Assembly: GCA_024244705.1 (NCBI GenBank)
Contig: JAAEOK010000085.1
Location: 142,601 to 206,600 of the forward strand
DNA: 64,000 nt
Direction of reading: 5' to 3'
Origin: Alphaproteobacteria bacterium
GTDB taxonomy: Bacteria; Pseudomonadota; Alphaproteobacteria; JAAEOK01
The translations under genes and the position numbers were made by a program. Shown piece by piece: positions 56,780-64,000 of this stretch. The notes under the pieces were generated by a model that saw nothing but the letters and a program-made list of their open reading frames with translations, was not told the DNA's origin and searched no databases. Position 1 is the first letter of the stretch. Every line of letters starts with the position of its first letter.

Positions 56780-58096
56780 TCAGTCGCTGCGCGCGTGGAC
56801 GGTCCGGCCGTCGACGATTGTGCGGGAGACCCGGCCCTGCACGGGATGGTCTTCGAAAGGCGAGTTTTTGGATTTTGAATGGAACGAGGCTTCCTCGACC
56901 CGCCACGGCTGGTCCGGATCGAAGACGACCAGATCGGCAGCGGCGCCCTTTGTCAGCCTTCCCGAAGGCAGGCCGAGAAGATCGGCGGGGCGGCACGTCA
57001 CACACGCCATGAGATCGAGAAGCGGCACGTCTCCCTTGTGATGAAGCCCGAGCGTCAAGGGCAACAGCGTTTCGAGGCCTATGGCGCCGAACTCGGCCTG
57101 GGCGAACGGCAAGCGCTTCGAGTCCTGATCCTGCGGCGCGTGATCGCTGGCGATGACATCGATCGTGCCGTCGGCGAGCCCGGCGACCACCGCGGCCCGA
57201 TCATCCTCGGACCGCAGCGGCGGCGACAATTTGGCGAAGGTCCGATAGTCGCCGACCGCGGTTTCGTTAAGGGTGAAATAAGGCGGGGCGGTATCGCAGG
57301 TTACCGGGAGCCCGCGCGCTTTGCCTGCGCGGATGGCCGCGACGGCGTCGGCGGTCGAAACATGGGCGACGTGATAACGTCCGCCGGTCGCTTCAACCAG
57401 ACGTAGGTCGCGCTCGATCATGAGTATCTCGGCAAGCGGGGAAATGCCCCGCAATCCAAGGCGCGTGGCGATCTCGCCCCGGTTCATGTGGCCGTCGACG
57501 GCCAACGTCGGCTCCTCGGCATGCTGGATGATCATTTTGCCGAACGTCGACGCATAGCTCAGGGCCCGATTCATCAGCGAAGCGCTACCGATCGCCTTGG
57601 TCCCGTCGGTGAAGGCTGGGATTCCGGCCGCCGCGAGAAGGCCCATTTCGGTCAGGTCGGCACCCTCGGTGCCGCGGGTCACTGCGGCATAGGCAAAGAC
57701 CTTGACCAGCTTTACTTCACGGGCACGGCGGGCGATGAATTCGACGACGGCGATATCATCGATGACCGGTTTGGTGTTGGGCAGGCAGACGATGGTGGTG
57801 ACGCCGCCCGCAGCCGCCGCGCGGCTCCCGCTTTCGATCGTCTCCTTGTGCTCCTCGCCGGGCTCGCGCAATTGCACCCGCATGTCGACGAACCCAGGTG
57901 CTAGGCAATGGCCGCCGCAGTCGACGACCTCGAAGTGCTCGGCGAGGCCGTCCCGGTTGATATTCGGACCCAAATCGGCGATGCGGCCGTTCTCGACAAG
58001 CAACCCGCCGGGCGCGTCGAGGCCGCTTGACGGGTCAAGCAACCGCGCGTCGATCAGCGCCATCGGTTGTCGCGGCGCCTTGCCGTCGCGGGCCAC
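56780..58096 (-). CDS. pyrC: Dihydroorotase-like protein lacking the H-x-H metal site (PyrX-type)
   Basis: 438-residue amidohydrolase of the dihydroorotase family, directly after pyrB (stop and start share one base, TAGTG). The residues that normally bind the binuclear zinc are altered. PGFVDxHxH reads GFVDMRVQ (Arg73, Gln75), the PHH motif reads PPYF, and SDHAPH reads SDHAPQ. Related pyrB-linked proteins act as non-catalytic partners that stabilise aspartate carbamoyltransferase, and this protein probably does so. A true dihydroorotase should be elsewhere in the genome. GTG start; ATG at 58063 is possible. Confidence 0.88.
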   Translation of the reverse strand: MARDGKAPRQPMALIDARLLDPSSGLDAPGGLLVENGRIADLGPNINRDGLAEHFEVVDCGGHCLAPGFVDMRVQLREPGEEHKETIESGSRAAAAGGVTTIVCLPNTKPVIDDIAVVEFIARRAREVKLVKVFAYAAVTRGTEGADLTEMGLLAAAGIPAFTDGTKAIGSASLMNRALSYASTFGKMIIQHAEEPTLAVDGHMNRGEIATRLGLRGISPLAEILMIERDLRLVEATGGRYHVAHVSTADAVAAIRAGKARGLPVTCDTAPPYFTLNETAVGDYRTFAKLSPPLRSEDDRAAVVAGLADGTIDVIASDHAPQDQDSKRLPFAQAEFGAIGLETLLPLTLGLHHKGDVPLLDLMACVTCRPADLLGLPSGRLTKGAAADLVVFDPDQPWRVEEASFHSKSKNSPFEDHPVQGRVSRTIVDGRTVHARSD

Positions 58097-59058
58097 TAGA
58101 CGGGGTCTCCGAGGTTGCGGGTCAAGACCTCGAGGCAGGCCATGCGCACCGCCACGCCCATCTCGACTTGTTCGTAGATGACGCTTCGGCCGTAGTCGTC
58201 GGCGACTTCGCTGTCGATCTCGACGCCGCGGTTCATCGGTCCGGGATGCATGATCAGCGCATCTTCCTTGGCCGCGCCGAGCTTGTCGTAATCAAGCCCG
58301 TAGAAATGGAAGTATTCGCGCACCGAAGGGATGAAATTGCCCTGCATGCGTTCGGTCTGAACGCGCAGCATCATGACGATGTCGCAGTCGGTCAGTCCGG
58401 CGCGCATGTCGTAAAAAACCTCAACCCCCATTCGCTCGATTGCCGGCGGCAACAGGGTCGGCGGCGCGACCACCCGAACTCGGGCACCCATCGTGTTGAG
58501 CAAGTGGATATTGGAGCGTGCGACCCGGCTGTGCAGAACGTCGCCACAAATCGTGACCAGCAGGCCGGCCAGGCGACCGCGCCGCCGTCGGATGGTCAAC
58601 GCATCGAGCAGTGCCTGGGTCGGATGCTCGTGACTGCCGTCGCCGGCATTGATAACCGCGCCGGTGACTTTTTCCGATAGCAGGCTGACCGCGCCGCTGT
58701 CCGGGTGACGCACCGCGAGCACGTCGGGATGCATGGCGTTCAGCGTCATTGCGGTGTCGATCAGCGTTTCGCCCTTCTTGATCGAGCTGGTCGCCACCGA
58801 CATGTTGATGACGTCCGCACCCAGGCGCTTTCCGGCGAGTTCGAACGACGTGCGGGTCCGCGTCGAGGTCTCGAAGAACAGATTGATCAGCGTTCGCCCG
58901 TGCAGGATCGATCGCGTTTTGTCGGCCTGGCGATTCTGTTCGACGTAGGTTTCGGAAATATCGAGGAGAAGCGTGATTTCGCTTGGAGAAAGACCCTCGA
59001 TTCCCAACAAATGCCGGTGAGGGAAGGAGGGTTCGTTGGGAGAGGCCGCCACGGTCAT
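58096..59058 (-). CDS. pyrB: Aspartate carbamoyltransferase catalytic subunit
   Basis: Makes carbamoyl-aspartate in pyrimidine synthesis. The carbamoyl-phosphate loop STRTR (Ser65-Arg69) in [22 protein letters not shown] and the MHPGPMNRG motif are intact. 320 residues from ATG 59058. The frame is open upstream to 59127 without homology. It overlaps the dihydroorotase-like gene by one base; no pyrI regulatory subunit is seen, as in most alphaproteobacteria. Confidence 0.96.
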   Translation of the reverse strand: MTVAASPNEPSFPHRHLLGIEGLSPSEITLLLDISETYVEQNRQADKTRSILHGRTLINLFFETSTRTRTSFELAGKRLGADVINMSVATSSIKKGETLIDTAMTLNAMHPDVLAVRHPDSGAVSLLSEKVTGAVINAGDGSHEHPTQALLDALTIRRRRGRLAGLLVTICGDVLHSRVARSNIHLLNTMGARVRVVAPPTLLPPAIERMGVEVFYDMRAGLTDCDIVMMLRVQTERMQGNFIPSVREYFHFYGLDYDKLGAAKEDALIMHPGPMNRGVEIDSEVADDYGRSVIYEQVEMGVAVRMACLEVLTRNLGDPV

Positions 59059-59220
59059 TAAAGCGGCAATATAGGGTGGCGGGGAAGCCGACGGCAAGCC
59101 GCAAATTCGTGCGGGATCCAGCGGCATCGTTCTGGCCCCGAGGGGCCCTGTCGCTGGCCCCGCTACCGTCCGTCTGCTAGATTTCGGTCCCGATGGATCC
59201 GGGCCGAGGGAGAGAGCGGA

Positions 59221-60246
59221 ATGCTGACGACTGCGATCGCCGGGAGTTTGCCGAAGCCGTCATGGTTGGCCGAGCCTGAAAAGCTGTGGGCGACATGGCG
59301 GCTCGAGGGCGACGAGCTTCGCCGCGGGCAGGAAGACGCCGCGCTGATATGGATCAAGGAGCAGGAAGACGCGGGGATCGATGTCGTCAGCGAGGGTGAA
59401 CAGTTTCGCGTCCATTTCGTGCATGGTTTTCTGCAGAAGGTCGACGGCATCGACTGGAACCTGAAGACCAAGATGGGTATTCGCGACGACCGCTATGTGG
59501 TCGATGTACCGACGGTGACCGGCCCGGTATCGCGCAACCAGTCGATTCATGCCGAGGACGTCAGATTTGCCCGTGCGCATACCCGGAATCGGCTGAAATT
59601 CACATTGCCCGGACCGATGACGATCTGCGACACCATCGCCGATTCCCACTACGGCCGCCGCGCCGATATGGCGATGGCCTTTGCCCAACTGTTGAACGAC
59701 GAAGCGCGGGAGCTCGAAGCTCTCGGCGCGGACGTCATCCAGTTTGACGAGCCGGCTTTCAACGTTTTCATGGAAGACGTCAAGGAATGGGGCATCGACG
59801 CGCTCCATCGCGCGATCGAAGGGCTGAAATGCCGGACCGCGGTCCATATCTGCTACGGGTACGGTATTCAGGAGAATATTGACTGGAAAAAGACTCTCGG
59901 CGACGAATGGCGTCAGTACGAGGAGATTTTTCCCGCCCTCAACAATAGTCGTATCGGTCAGGTGTCGCTGGAATGTGCCGCTTCGCACGTACCGCTCTCG
60001 CTGATCGGCTTGCTCAAGGACAAGGACGTACTGGTCGGATCGATCGACGTTGCATCGCTTGAAATCGAGACCGCGGAACAGGTCGCCGCGACAATCAGGG
60101 CGGCGATGGACTATGTCGATCCCGAGCGGCTTTATCCCTGTACCAATTGCGGCATGGCGCCATTGCCGCGTGCCGTCGCCGCCGGCAAGCTGCAGGCGCT
60201 GGGCGCGGGCGCGGCACTGATGAGGCAGGAACTGGGCGGAAATTGA
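59221..60246 (+). CDS. Short cobalamin-independent-type methionine synthase (core-MetE, MesD-like)
   Basis: 341-residue protein matching only the C-terminal catalytic half of MetE. The zinc ligands are in place: His209 and Cys211 (VHICYG), Glu251 (SLECAA) and Cys310 (CTNCGM). FDEPAF forms the homocysteine site. Several full-length stretches, including [13 protein letters not shown] and RQYEEIFP, are those I associate with the folate-independent MesD group. That group is reported to need a partner (MesX, DUF1852) that is not seen in this window. The methyl donor is therefore not settled. GGGAGAGAG precedes the ATG. Confidence 0.85.
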   Translation: MLTTAIAGSLPKPSWLAEPEKLWATWRLEGDELRRGQEDAALIWIKEQEDAGIDVVSEGEQFRVHFVHGFLQKVDGIDWNLKTKMGIRDDRYVVDVPTVTGPVSRNQSIHAEDVRFARAHTRNRLKFTLPGPMTICDTIADSHYGRRADMAMAFAQLLNDEARELEALGADVIQFDEPAFNVFMEDVKEWGIDALHRAIEGLKCRTAVHICYGYGIQENIDWKKTLGDEWRQYEEIFPALNNSRIGQVSLECAASHVPLSLIGLLKDKDVLVGSIDVASLEIETAEQVAATIRAAMDYVDPERLYPCTNCGMAPLPRAVAAGKLQALGAGAALMRQELGGN

Positions 60247-60348
60247 TGGCGGTGACATGAACCGTCGCCTCTTGCATTCGAAATCGGCAATCCTAATTGA
60301 TCGCCTGCGCGATGACCGGCACGGCTGGTGAACCCGAGGAGCAAAATC

Positions 60349-61494
60349 ATGCAAATTGAAACCAAGATTGTTCATGCCGGCATTCGGCCCGATCCGATGA
60401 CCGGATCGATTCTGCCGCCGATTTACGAGACCGCGACCTACGTTCTCGATGAGGTCGGCAAGGACAAGGGCTACGACTACACGCGAGCGTCGAACCCGAC
60501 CCGCAGAGTGCTCGAAGACAATCTTGCCGCCATCGAAGGCGGTACCCACGCAATTTGCTTTTCCAGCGGCATGGCCGCCGTCGACAGCGTGATGAAGCTG
60601 CTCAGCGCCGGCGATCACCTGGTCTGCTCGGATGACGTCTATGGCGGGGTGTCGCGGCTGTTCAACAAGGTGCTCTCCCGCTACGGCCTGACCTTCACCT
60701 ATGTCGATACGTCGGAGCCGGAGCGCGTGCGCCAGGCGATCCGCCCCGAGACCAAGATGCTGTGGGTCGAAACCCCGACCAACCCGCTGCTCAAGATCTC
60801 CGACCTGCACGCGATGGCGAGTATCGCCAAGGAGCACGATCTCCTGTTTGGCGTCGATTCGACCTTTACCACCCCCGTCTTCCTGCGCCCGCTCGAGATG
60901 GGCGCGGACATCGTCATGCACAGCACGACAAAGTATCTCAGCGGCCATAACCAGATCATTGGCGGCGCCCTGATCACCAACCGCGAAGACATCTATGACC
61001 AGATGAAATTCATCCAGAAAACGATCGGCGCGGTGCCGAGCCCGATCGATTGCTGGTTAACGTTGCTGGGCATCAAGACCCTGCACCTGCGCATGGAGCG
61101 CCACGCCGCGAACGCGCAAAAGGTCGCCGAATACCTCGAGAGCCACCCCAAGGTCGCCCATGTCACCTACCCCGGTCTGACGTCCCATCCCCAACACGCC
61201 ATTGCCAAAGAGCAGATGACCGGCTTCAGCGGCATGATCTCGTTCGAGCTCAAGGGCGGCATTCCGGCGGGGACGACGGTGATGAACGAGGTCAAGTTGT
61301 GTGGCCTCGCCGAAAGCCTGGGCGCGGTCGAATCGATGATCACCCACCCGGCGACCATGACCCATGCCGAGGTGCCGCCGGAGGACCGGCGCGCCCGTGG
61401 TCTTGGCGACGGATTGGTGCGGCTGTCGGTCGGCATCGAGAACGTCGAGGACATCATCGCGGACCTGGATCAAGCGCTCGATAAGGCTGCCTGA
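60349..61494 (+). CDS. Trans-sulfuration family PLP enzyme
   Basis: Cys/Met-metabolism PLP enzyme of 381 residues. PLP-lysine Lys195 is in HSTTKYLSGHNQ; Tyr44 and Arg46 of YDYTRASNPT contact the phosphate of the neighbouring subunit; FSSGMAA and ETPTNP are typical. The GHSD-type residues after the lysine read GHNQ, a variant. It could be a cystathionine beta- or gamma-lyase or a gamma-synthase. ATG 60349 with GAGGAG at seven bases. It follows the methionine synthase gene by 102 bases on the same strand, which suggests a sulfur-amino-acid role. Confidence 0.88.
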   Translation: MQIETKIVHAGIRPDPMTGSILPPIYETATYVLDEVGKDKGYDYTRASNPTRRVLEDNLAAIEGGTHAICFSSGMAAVDSVMKLLSAGDHLVCSDDVYGGVSRLFNKVLSRYGLTFTYVDTSEPERVRQAIRPETKMLWVETPTNPLLKISDLHAMASIAKEHDLLFGVDSTFTTPVFLRPLEMGADIVMHSTTKYLSGHNQIIGGALITNREDIYDQMKFIQKTIGAVPSPIDCWLTLLGIKTLHLRMERHAANAQKVAEYLESHPKVAHVTYPGLTSHPQHAIAKEQMTGFSGMISFELKGGIPAGTTVMNEVKLCGLAESLGAVESMITHPATMTHAEVPPEDRRARGLGDGLVRLSVGIENVEDIIADLDQALDKAA

Positions 61495-61956
61495 ATGGGT
61501 GGGGAGAGGGCTGGCGCGCCCGTCGTAATCCGGACGCTGGATTCGTCCGACCGGGCCGCCTGGGAGCCTTTGTGGCAGGGCTACCTGGCCTTTTACAAGG
61601 TGACGCTCGACGCCGAGGTCACGGACACCGCTTGGCGGCGGCTGCTCGATCCCGATGAAGATATGCATGGCCTTTGCGCCATCAGCGGCGACGGCGAAAT
61701 GATCGGCATCGTCCACTATCTTTACCACCGGGTGACCTGGGCGATCGCCGACCGTTGTTATCTCGAAGACCTTTTCGTCGCCGATTCCGCGCGCGGCACA
61801 GGAGCGGGCAGGGCGCTGATCGAAGCAGTCTATGCCGCGGCCGACCAACGCGGCGCCGACCAGGTCTATTGGCTGACCCAGGATTTCAACGAAACCGCGC
61901 GCCGGCTTTACGACCGCGTTGCCCGATTGACGCCATTCATCAAATATCAGCGATAG
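61495..61956 (+). CDS. GNAT-family N-acetyltransferase
   Basis: 153-residue acetyltransferase of the GNAT fold. The acetyl-CoA loop is ADSARGTGAGRAL (the R/Q-x-x-G-x-G/A pattern), preceded by the LEDLFV strand and followed by the QDFNETARRLYDRVA helix. The ATG directly abuts the stop of the PLP enzyme (TGAATG), so it is probably the third gene of that operon. The substrate is unknown; an amine or amino acid in sulfur metabolism is possible but unproven. Confidence 0.85.
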   Translation: MGGERAGAPVVIRTLDSSDRAAWEPLWQGYLAFYKVTLDAEVTDTAWRRLLDPDEDMHGLCAISGDGEMIGIVHYLYHRVTWAIADRCYLEDLFVADSARGTGAGRALIEAVYAAADQRGADQVYWLTQDFNETARRLYDRVARLTPFIKYQR

Positions 61957-62212
61957 GATTGACCGGTACCGGCCGAATTGGCCCGGCCCACTGAGAAAAC
62001 CTTGATCGGGATCGTCGGCGCGCGGCTCGGTGTTCAAGCTCAGCCGATCATCGCCACCACCGAGCCGCCCGCCCCGCCATCGAGCATCGAGGCAACCTCG
62101 ATGCCCCTATCCCGACGCCATCCCGCGGCGGGCGGGTTCGGATGGTGCCCGCCGACATAGGTGGTGTGACGGTGGTGCGATGCCGCCTTGCCCGGATATC
62201 CGCGCTCATCTA
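61957..62212. other. Non-coding segment before the transposase remnants
   Basis: No gene is supported here. The minus strand has an open frame (to 62040) whose last 50 residues read YPGKAASHH..., then HPNPP and GGAGGSVVAMIG. These look protein-like but match nothing I recognise, and the frame continues antisense through the IS256 piece. It may be a fragment from an insertion. Confidence 0.4.
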
Positions 62213-62360
62213 AACGGTCGCACCCAAGCACTTGAAGAATTGGAGATAGAGATGCTGGCGCGCGGGCTCTCGGTGCACGACCTCGAGGACGCCTACAAGG
62301 ACGAGAGCGGCCCGCTGCTGTCGAACACGGCCGTCCCCGAGCTCGGCAAACGGCCGTGGC
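62213..62360 (+). pseudogene. Internal fragment of an IS256 (Mutator)-family transposase
   Basis: In one frame this encodes TQALEELEIEMLARGLS, DLEDAYKDESG and LLSNTAV. These correspond to the Mutator-type transposase segment with ARGLSTRDIEDAF and the S-x-T-A-V helix. Only about 50 residues remain. Both ends are missing; the DDE residues are absent. It is fused at the 3' end to an unrelated transposase piece, so this is an inactive scar. Confidence 0.75.
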
Positions 62361-62603
62361 AGGACTATCCTGCATGAGTTCCACCGGGTGGCGGTCCTCA
62401 AGGAACTGCATCGTTCATTCGAAAAGCTGGAGGCCGATCTCGATGAGTGGACGACACGCTACGACGAGGTCAGGCCGCATCGGGGGCGTTGGTGATATGG
62501 CAAGACGCCTGTGCAGAGACTCTATAACGCAACATCATTGACAAAGGAGAGAATGCTCGCAGCAAGGCGAAAGCTGATAACTACGACGGAGCCGACGATC
62601 TAG
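62361..62603 (+). pseudogene. C-terminal fragment of an IS481-family transposase, with internal stop
   Basis: A new frame starts at the junction and encodes RTILHEFHRVAVLKELHRSF, DLDEWTTRYDEVRPHRGRW, then a TGA, then YGKTPVQRLYN to the TAG at 62601. This is the end of the IS481-type integrase-core domain, where the family has RPHQGRWCYGKTP; the TGA replaces the Cys codon. The 20 bases after the stop (from about 62609) resemble the terminal repeat usually found there, but the other end is lost. Confidence 0.75.
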
Positions 62604-62630
62604 GCCGTCTGTCAGATCAGATCTTAAGTT

Positions 62631-63029
62631 CTAGAAATCTCCGGGATAGCGCGTAAGAGCTGTGCCGTCCGGATGCATTTTCTTAAACTCCGGGCTTTCG
62701 AAACCCCAGATATTTACTTGTTCCGGAAACCTGTTCGCATTTTTGCATTCAACGACGTGCCCACTATCGAAAAACAGGCGGAGCCTCACGGCATTCATGA
62801 CAATGCGTGGGGAAAAGACGTTGACCAGCGGCCAAAGGAGATTCAGGTTGCCCCGTTTTTCCCAGGGCTCGAAGACTTCCGTATGCTCGTTGGATCCAAT
62901 CAATGCGAATTCACCGTTCATCACGACCGTGCCGTTCATGTAGCGAAAATTGATCGCACCTAGCTCCAACTCAATCATAACCAGATTCTCTTCAATCGGC
63001 TCCGTCCTCTCATTCTCGGTTGCACCCAT
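62631..63029 (-). CDS. Small immunity-like protein downstream of a toxin tail
   Basis: 132-residue protein without signal peptide or membrane segment and not recognised as a known family. It starts 3 bases after the stop of the presumed toxin fragment. Its ribosome site (GGGAG) lies within the last codons of that gene. Position, size, and a beta-rich globular look with many Glu/Asp residues (ELELGAINFRYMN, EVFEPWEK) fit an immunity protein of a polymorphic toxin. The assignment rests on context only. ATG 63029; M18 at 62978 is also possible. Confidence 0.6.
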   Translation of the reverse strand: MGATENERTEPIEENLVMIELELGAINFRYMNGTVVMNGEFALIGSNEHTEVFEPWEKRGNLNLLWPLVNVFSPRIVMNAVRLRLFFDSGHVVECKNANRFPEQVNIWGFESPEFKKMHPDGTALTRYPGDF

Positions 63030-63032
63030 CGG

Positions 63033-63299
63033 CTACTCCCGTGTCAGCGTCCCCAGGGGATAATGGGCTTCATTGCTTAAGCGAGGAACCACTCGACCAG
63101 TGACCGGAGAAATCGGCTGCCTTTGGTCGTTGAATACGCGAAAGTAAGGTGCTCCGGTGACTTTACCGTCGAAGCCCACTCGCACCCCCGATATCGGTTC
63201 TAGATTAGACCCAAATGGCGGAAGATCAGGACTCCCGGCCGGCGCAAAGACCATTCCGTGCACAGCGTTGCTCTTATCGTAAGTCACACGGTACCGCAA
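63033..63299 (-). CDS. Probable C-terminal toxin domain of a polymorphic toxin (orphan tail)
   Basis: 88 residues from TTG 63299, but the frame is open back to a TAG at 63330-63332 and, apart from that codon, is continuous with the ORF at 63330-63722. The end reads GAPYFRVFNDQRQPISPVTG then RVVPRLSNEAHYPL. The P-x-x-P-x-T-G-x-x-V pattern, with a nearby His, is like the C-terminal tips of RHS and other polymorphic toxins. Catalytic residues cannot be assigned. It precedes the immunity-like gene by 3 bases. Confidence 0.55.
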   Translation of the reverse strand: MRYRVTYDKSNAVHGMVFAPAGSPDLPPFGSNLEPISGVRVGFDGKVTGAPYFRVFNDQRQPISPVTGRVVPRLSNEAHYPLGTLTRE

Positions 63300-63329
63300 G
63301 CCCTCGTCGGGAAAATGGAAGCCGATGCT

Positions 63330-63722
63330 CTATTCGCCTGTCTCGTCATCATAGACGAAAAAGCGGAACTGGAGAATCTGCCTTGATCCGGGCGCCATCT
63401 CGTTCAGTGGTACGAAACGTTCGCCGTAGGGAGAGATCGTAGTGCCGGCCCTGACTTCTCGACGGAGCTCCTCATTGAAAGCATGCGCAATCGCCGCCGA
63501 CGCAAAACCGTTCTCGAACTTGCCGCCGGTGAGCTGCGCGGACAGGCCCCCAACCGTGCCGACGATCGCGGTTCGAATGAAAATGCCTGTCGCGCCCTCA
63601 ATGCCGCCCAGCGATGATCCCATGACCCCGACACCCGCGGCGGCGCCGATCGCGTTAGAAATGAAGCCTTCCTGGAACGACCCGCCGAAGGCCGCCTGAC
63701 CCAACCCCCGTCCGAGCGGCAC
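63330..63722 (-). CDS. RHS/polymorphic-toxin pretoxin region, truncated
   Basis: 130 residues from GTG 63722. A glycine- and alanine-rich hydrophobic stretch (FQEGFISNAIGAAAGVGVMG) leads to the pattern GGLSAQLTGGKFENGFASAA and IAHAFNEE. That G-G-K-F-x-N-G ... F-N-E pattern marks the segment just before the toxin tip in RHS and hemagglutinin-like toxins. The N-terminal repeats and secretion parts are absent; an in-frame TGA lies about 15 bases upstream of the GTG. It ends at an amber codon, after which the same frame continues. It looks like a displaced or decayed toxin tail. Confidence 0.6.
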   Translation of the reverse strand: MPLGRGLGQAAFGGSFQEGFISNAIGAAAGVGVMGSSLGGIEGATGIFIRTAIVGTVGGLSAQLTGGKFENGFASAAIAHAFNEELRREVRAGTTISPYGERFVPLNEMAPGSRQILQFRFFVYDDETGE

Positions 63723-63760
63723 TGTCAGGTCATTACTGTCTCAATAGAGATAGATTGCTA

Positions 63761-64000
63761 TCAATCAATATCCTCCTCGCCCAGCCATTCTTGGTAGCCT
63801 GAGTTTCTCAGCTTCTTGACTACTCTCTCAACGTCAGTTGAGGACTGGGGCAAATCGGATAATACCAAGTCTCTGTGAGTGGGACTCATATAGGGGCTTT
63901 CCGGAACGGTGTTTTTCTGATTCAAGATGGCAAACGGATGGAGGTTTGCCATGGGTTCTCCGGTTTCACTTCGAGACGATTTTGGTGCGGCCGGACTTCG
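63761..64000 (-). CDS. Hypothetical protein, frame open to the window edge
   Basis: The frame is open from the window edge, with an ATG at 63952 that would give 63 residues. The visible sequence has no signal peptide or membrane segment and ends in the acidic WLGEEDID. GGAG precedes the ATG. It is not recognised. It could be a short gene or the 3' end of a larger gene beyond the window. It lies 38 bases upstream of the toxin-tail frame on the same strand. Confidence 0.45.
   Translation of the reverse strand, partial: RSPAAPKSSRSETGEPMANLHPFAILNQKNTVPESPYMSPTHRDLVLSDLPQSSTDVERVVKKLRNSGYQEWLGEEDID
63927..63952. repeat. Perfect 9-bp inverted repeat over an ATG
   Basis: ATGGCAAAC, 8-base loop, GTTTGCCAT. 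On the minus strand the first three bases of one arm are the ATG of the hypothetical gene, so in mRNA the start codon would lie in a hairpin. It could be regulatory or part of an old insertion end. Confidence 0.6.

Noticed and set aside
59059..59220. Possible SAM or cobalamin riboswitch ahead of the methionine synthase
   Set aside because: The gap has a GC-rich palindrome (GGCCCC-GA-GGGGCC at 59134-59147) but no recognisable SAM-II, SAM-I or B12-box sequence.
1..64000. CRISPR arrays, tRNA or rRNA genes, phage integrases, attachment sites
   Set aside because: None was seen on reading through the gaps. The accessory part is limited to the last 2 kb and has only transposase scars.

Overview
The window is a GC-rich chromosomal segment of an alphaproteobacterium. 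Gene content and order look most like the Rhodospirillales and relatives. Pointers are the run dnaB-alr-mlaE-mlaF-radA-cvpA-purF, the run lptF-lptG-lptD-surA-pdxA-rsmA, a DivK-type single-domain response regulator, a DinB with an N-terminal zinc ribbon, an aa3-oxidase subunit IV micro-protein, and a dihydroorotase-like protein of the metal-site-deficient type next to pyrB. This placement is inferred from gene order and protein features; no database search was run. Coding density is very high and many neighbours share ATGA, GTGA or TGATG stop/start overlaps.

Layout. 1-9.6 kb: the 3' part of der, then a minus-strand run of dnaB, alr, mlaE, mlaF, radA, cvpA, purF and an SDR gene. 9.7-12.7 kb: cfa and the rpsF-rpsR-rplI ribosomal operon. 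12.7-17.1 kb: the fatty-acid operon fabD-fabG-acpP-fabF-mltG, divergent from rpsF. 17.1-19.5 kb: an SDR, yicC and gmk. 19.5-27.1 kb: the outer-membrane biogenesis operon lptF-lptG-lptD-surA-pdxA-rsmA. 27.3-30 kb: pepA, holC and ndk, with a 40-residue cytochrome oxidase subunit IV gene facing ndk. 30-35 kb: purM-purN, divergent from a tightly overlapped chain of DUF2066, CDP-alcohol phosphatidyltransferase, hdaA and an SDR-like gene. 35-41 kb: an HD-domain oxygenase-like gene, a SixA-like phosphatase, ppk1, ppx and rnd. 41-48 kb: aspS, a SPOR lipoprotein, dinB, a ROK kinase, divK and rpmG. 48-59 kb: S41 protease, rnr, topA, dprA, plsY, pyrC-like and pyrB. 59.2-62 kb: a short MetE-type methionine synthase, a trans-sulfuration PLP enzyme and a GNAT acetyltransferase.

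The last 2 kb (61.96-64.0 kb) differ from the rest. Two transposase remnants, one IS256-like and one IS481-like, lie end to end. Next to them on the minus strand is what reads as the tail of an RHS or other polymorphic-toxin protein, followed 3 bases later by a small immunity-like gene. The toxin tail is broken by an in-frame TAG, so it may be an orphan or decaying cassette. This is the only clearly accessory stretch.

Most of the window is housekeeping: purine and pyrimidine synthesis, fatty-acid and phospholipid synthesis, LPS export, peptidoglycan precursors, replication and its control, polyphosphate and RNA turnover. No tRNA, rRNA or CRISPR array was seen. Promoters and terminators are listed only where both elements are visible, and remain predictions.
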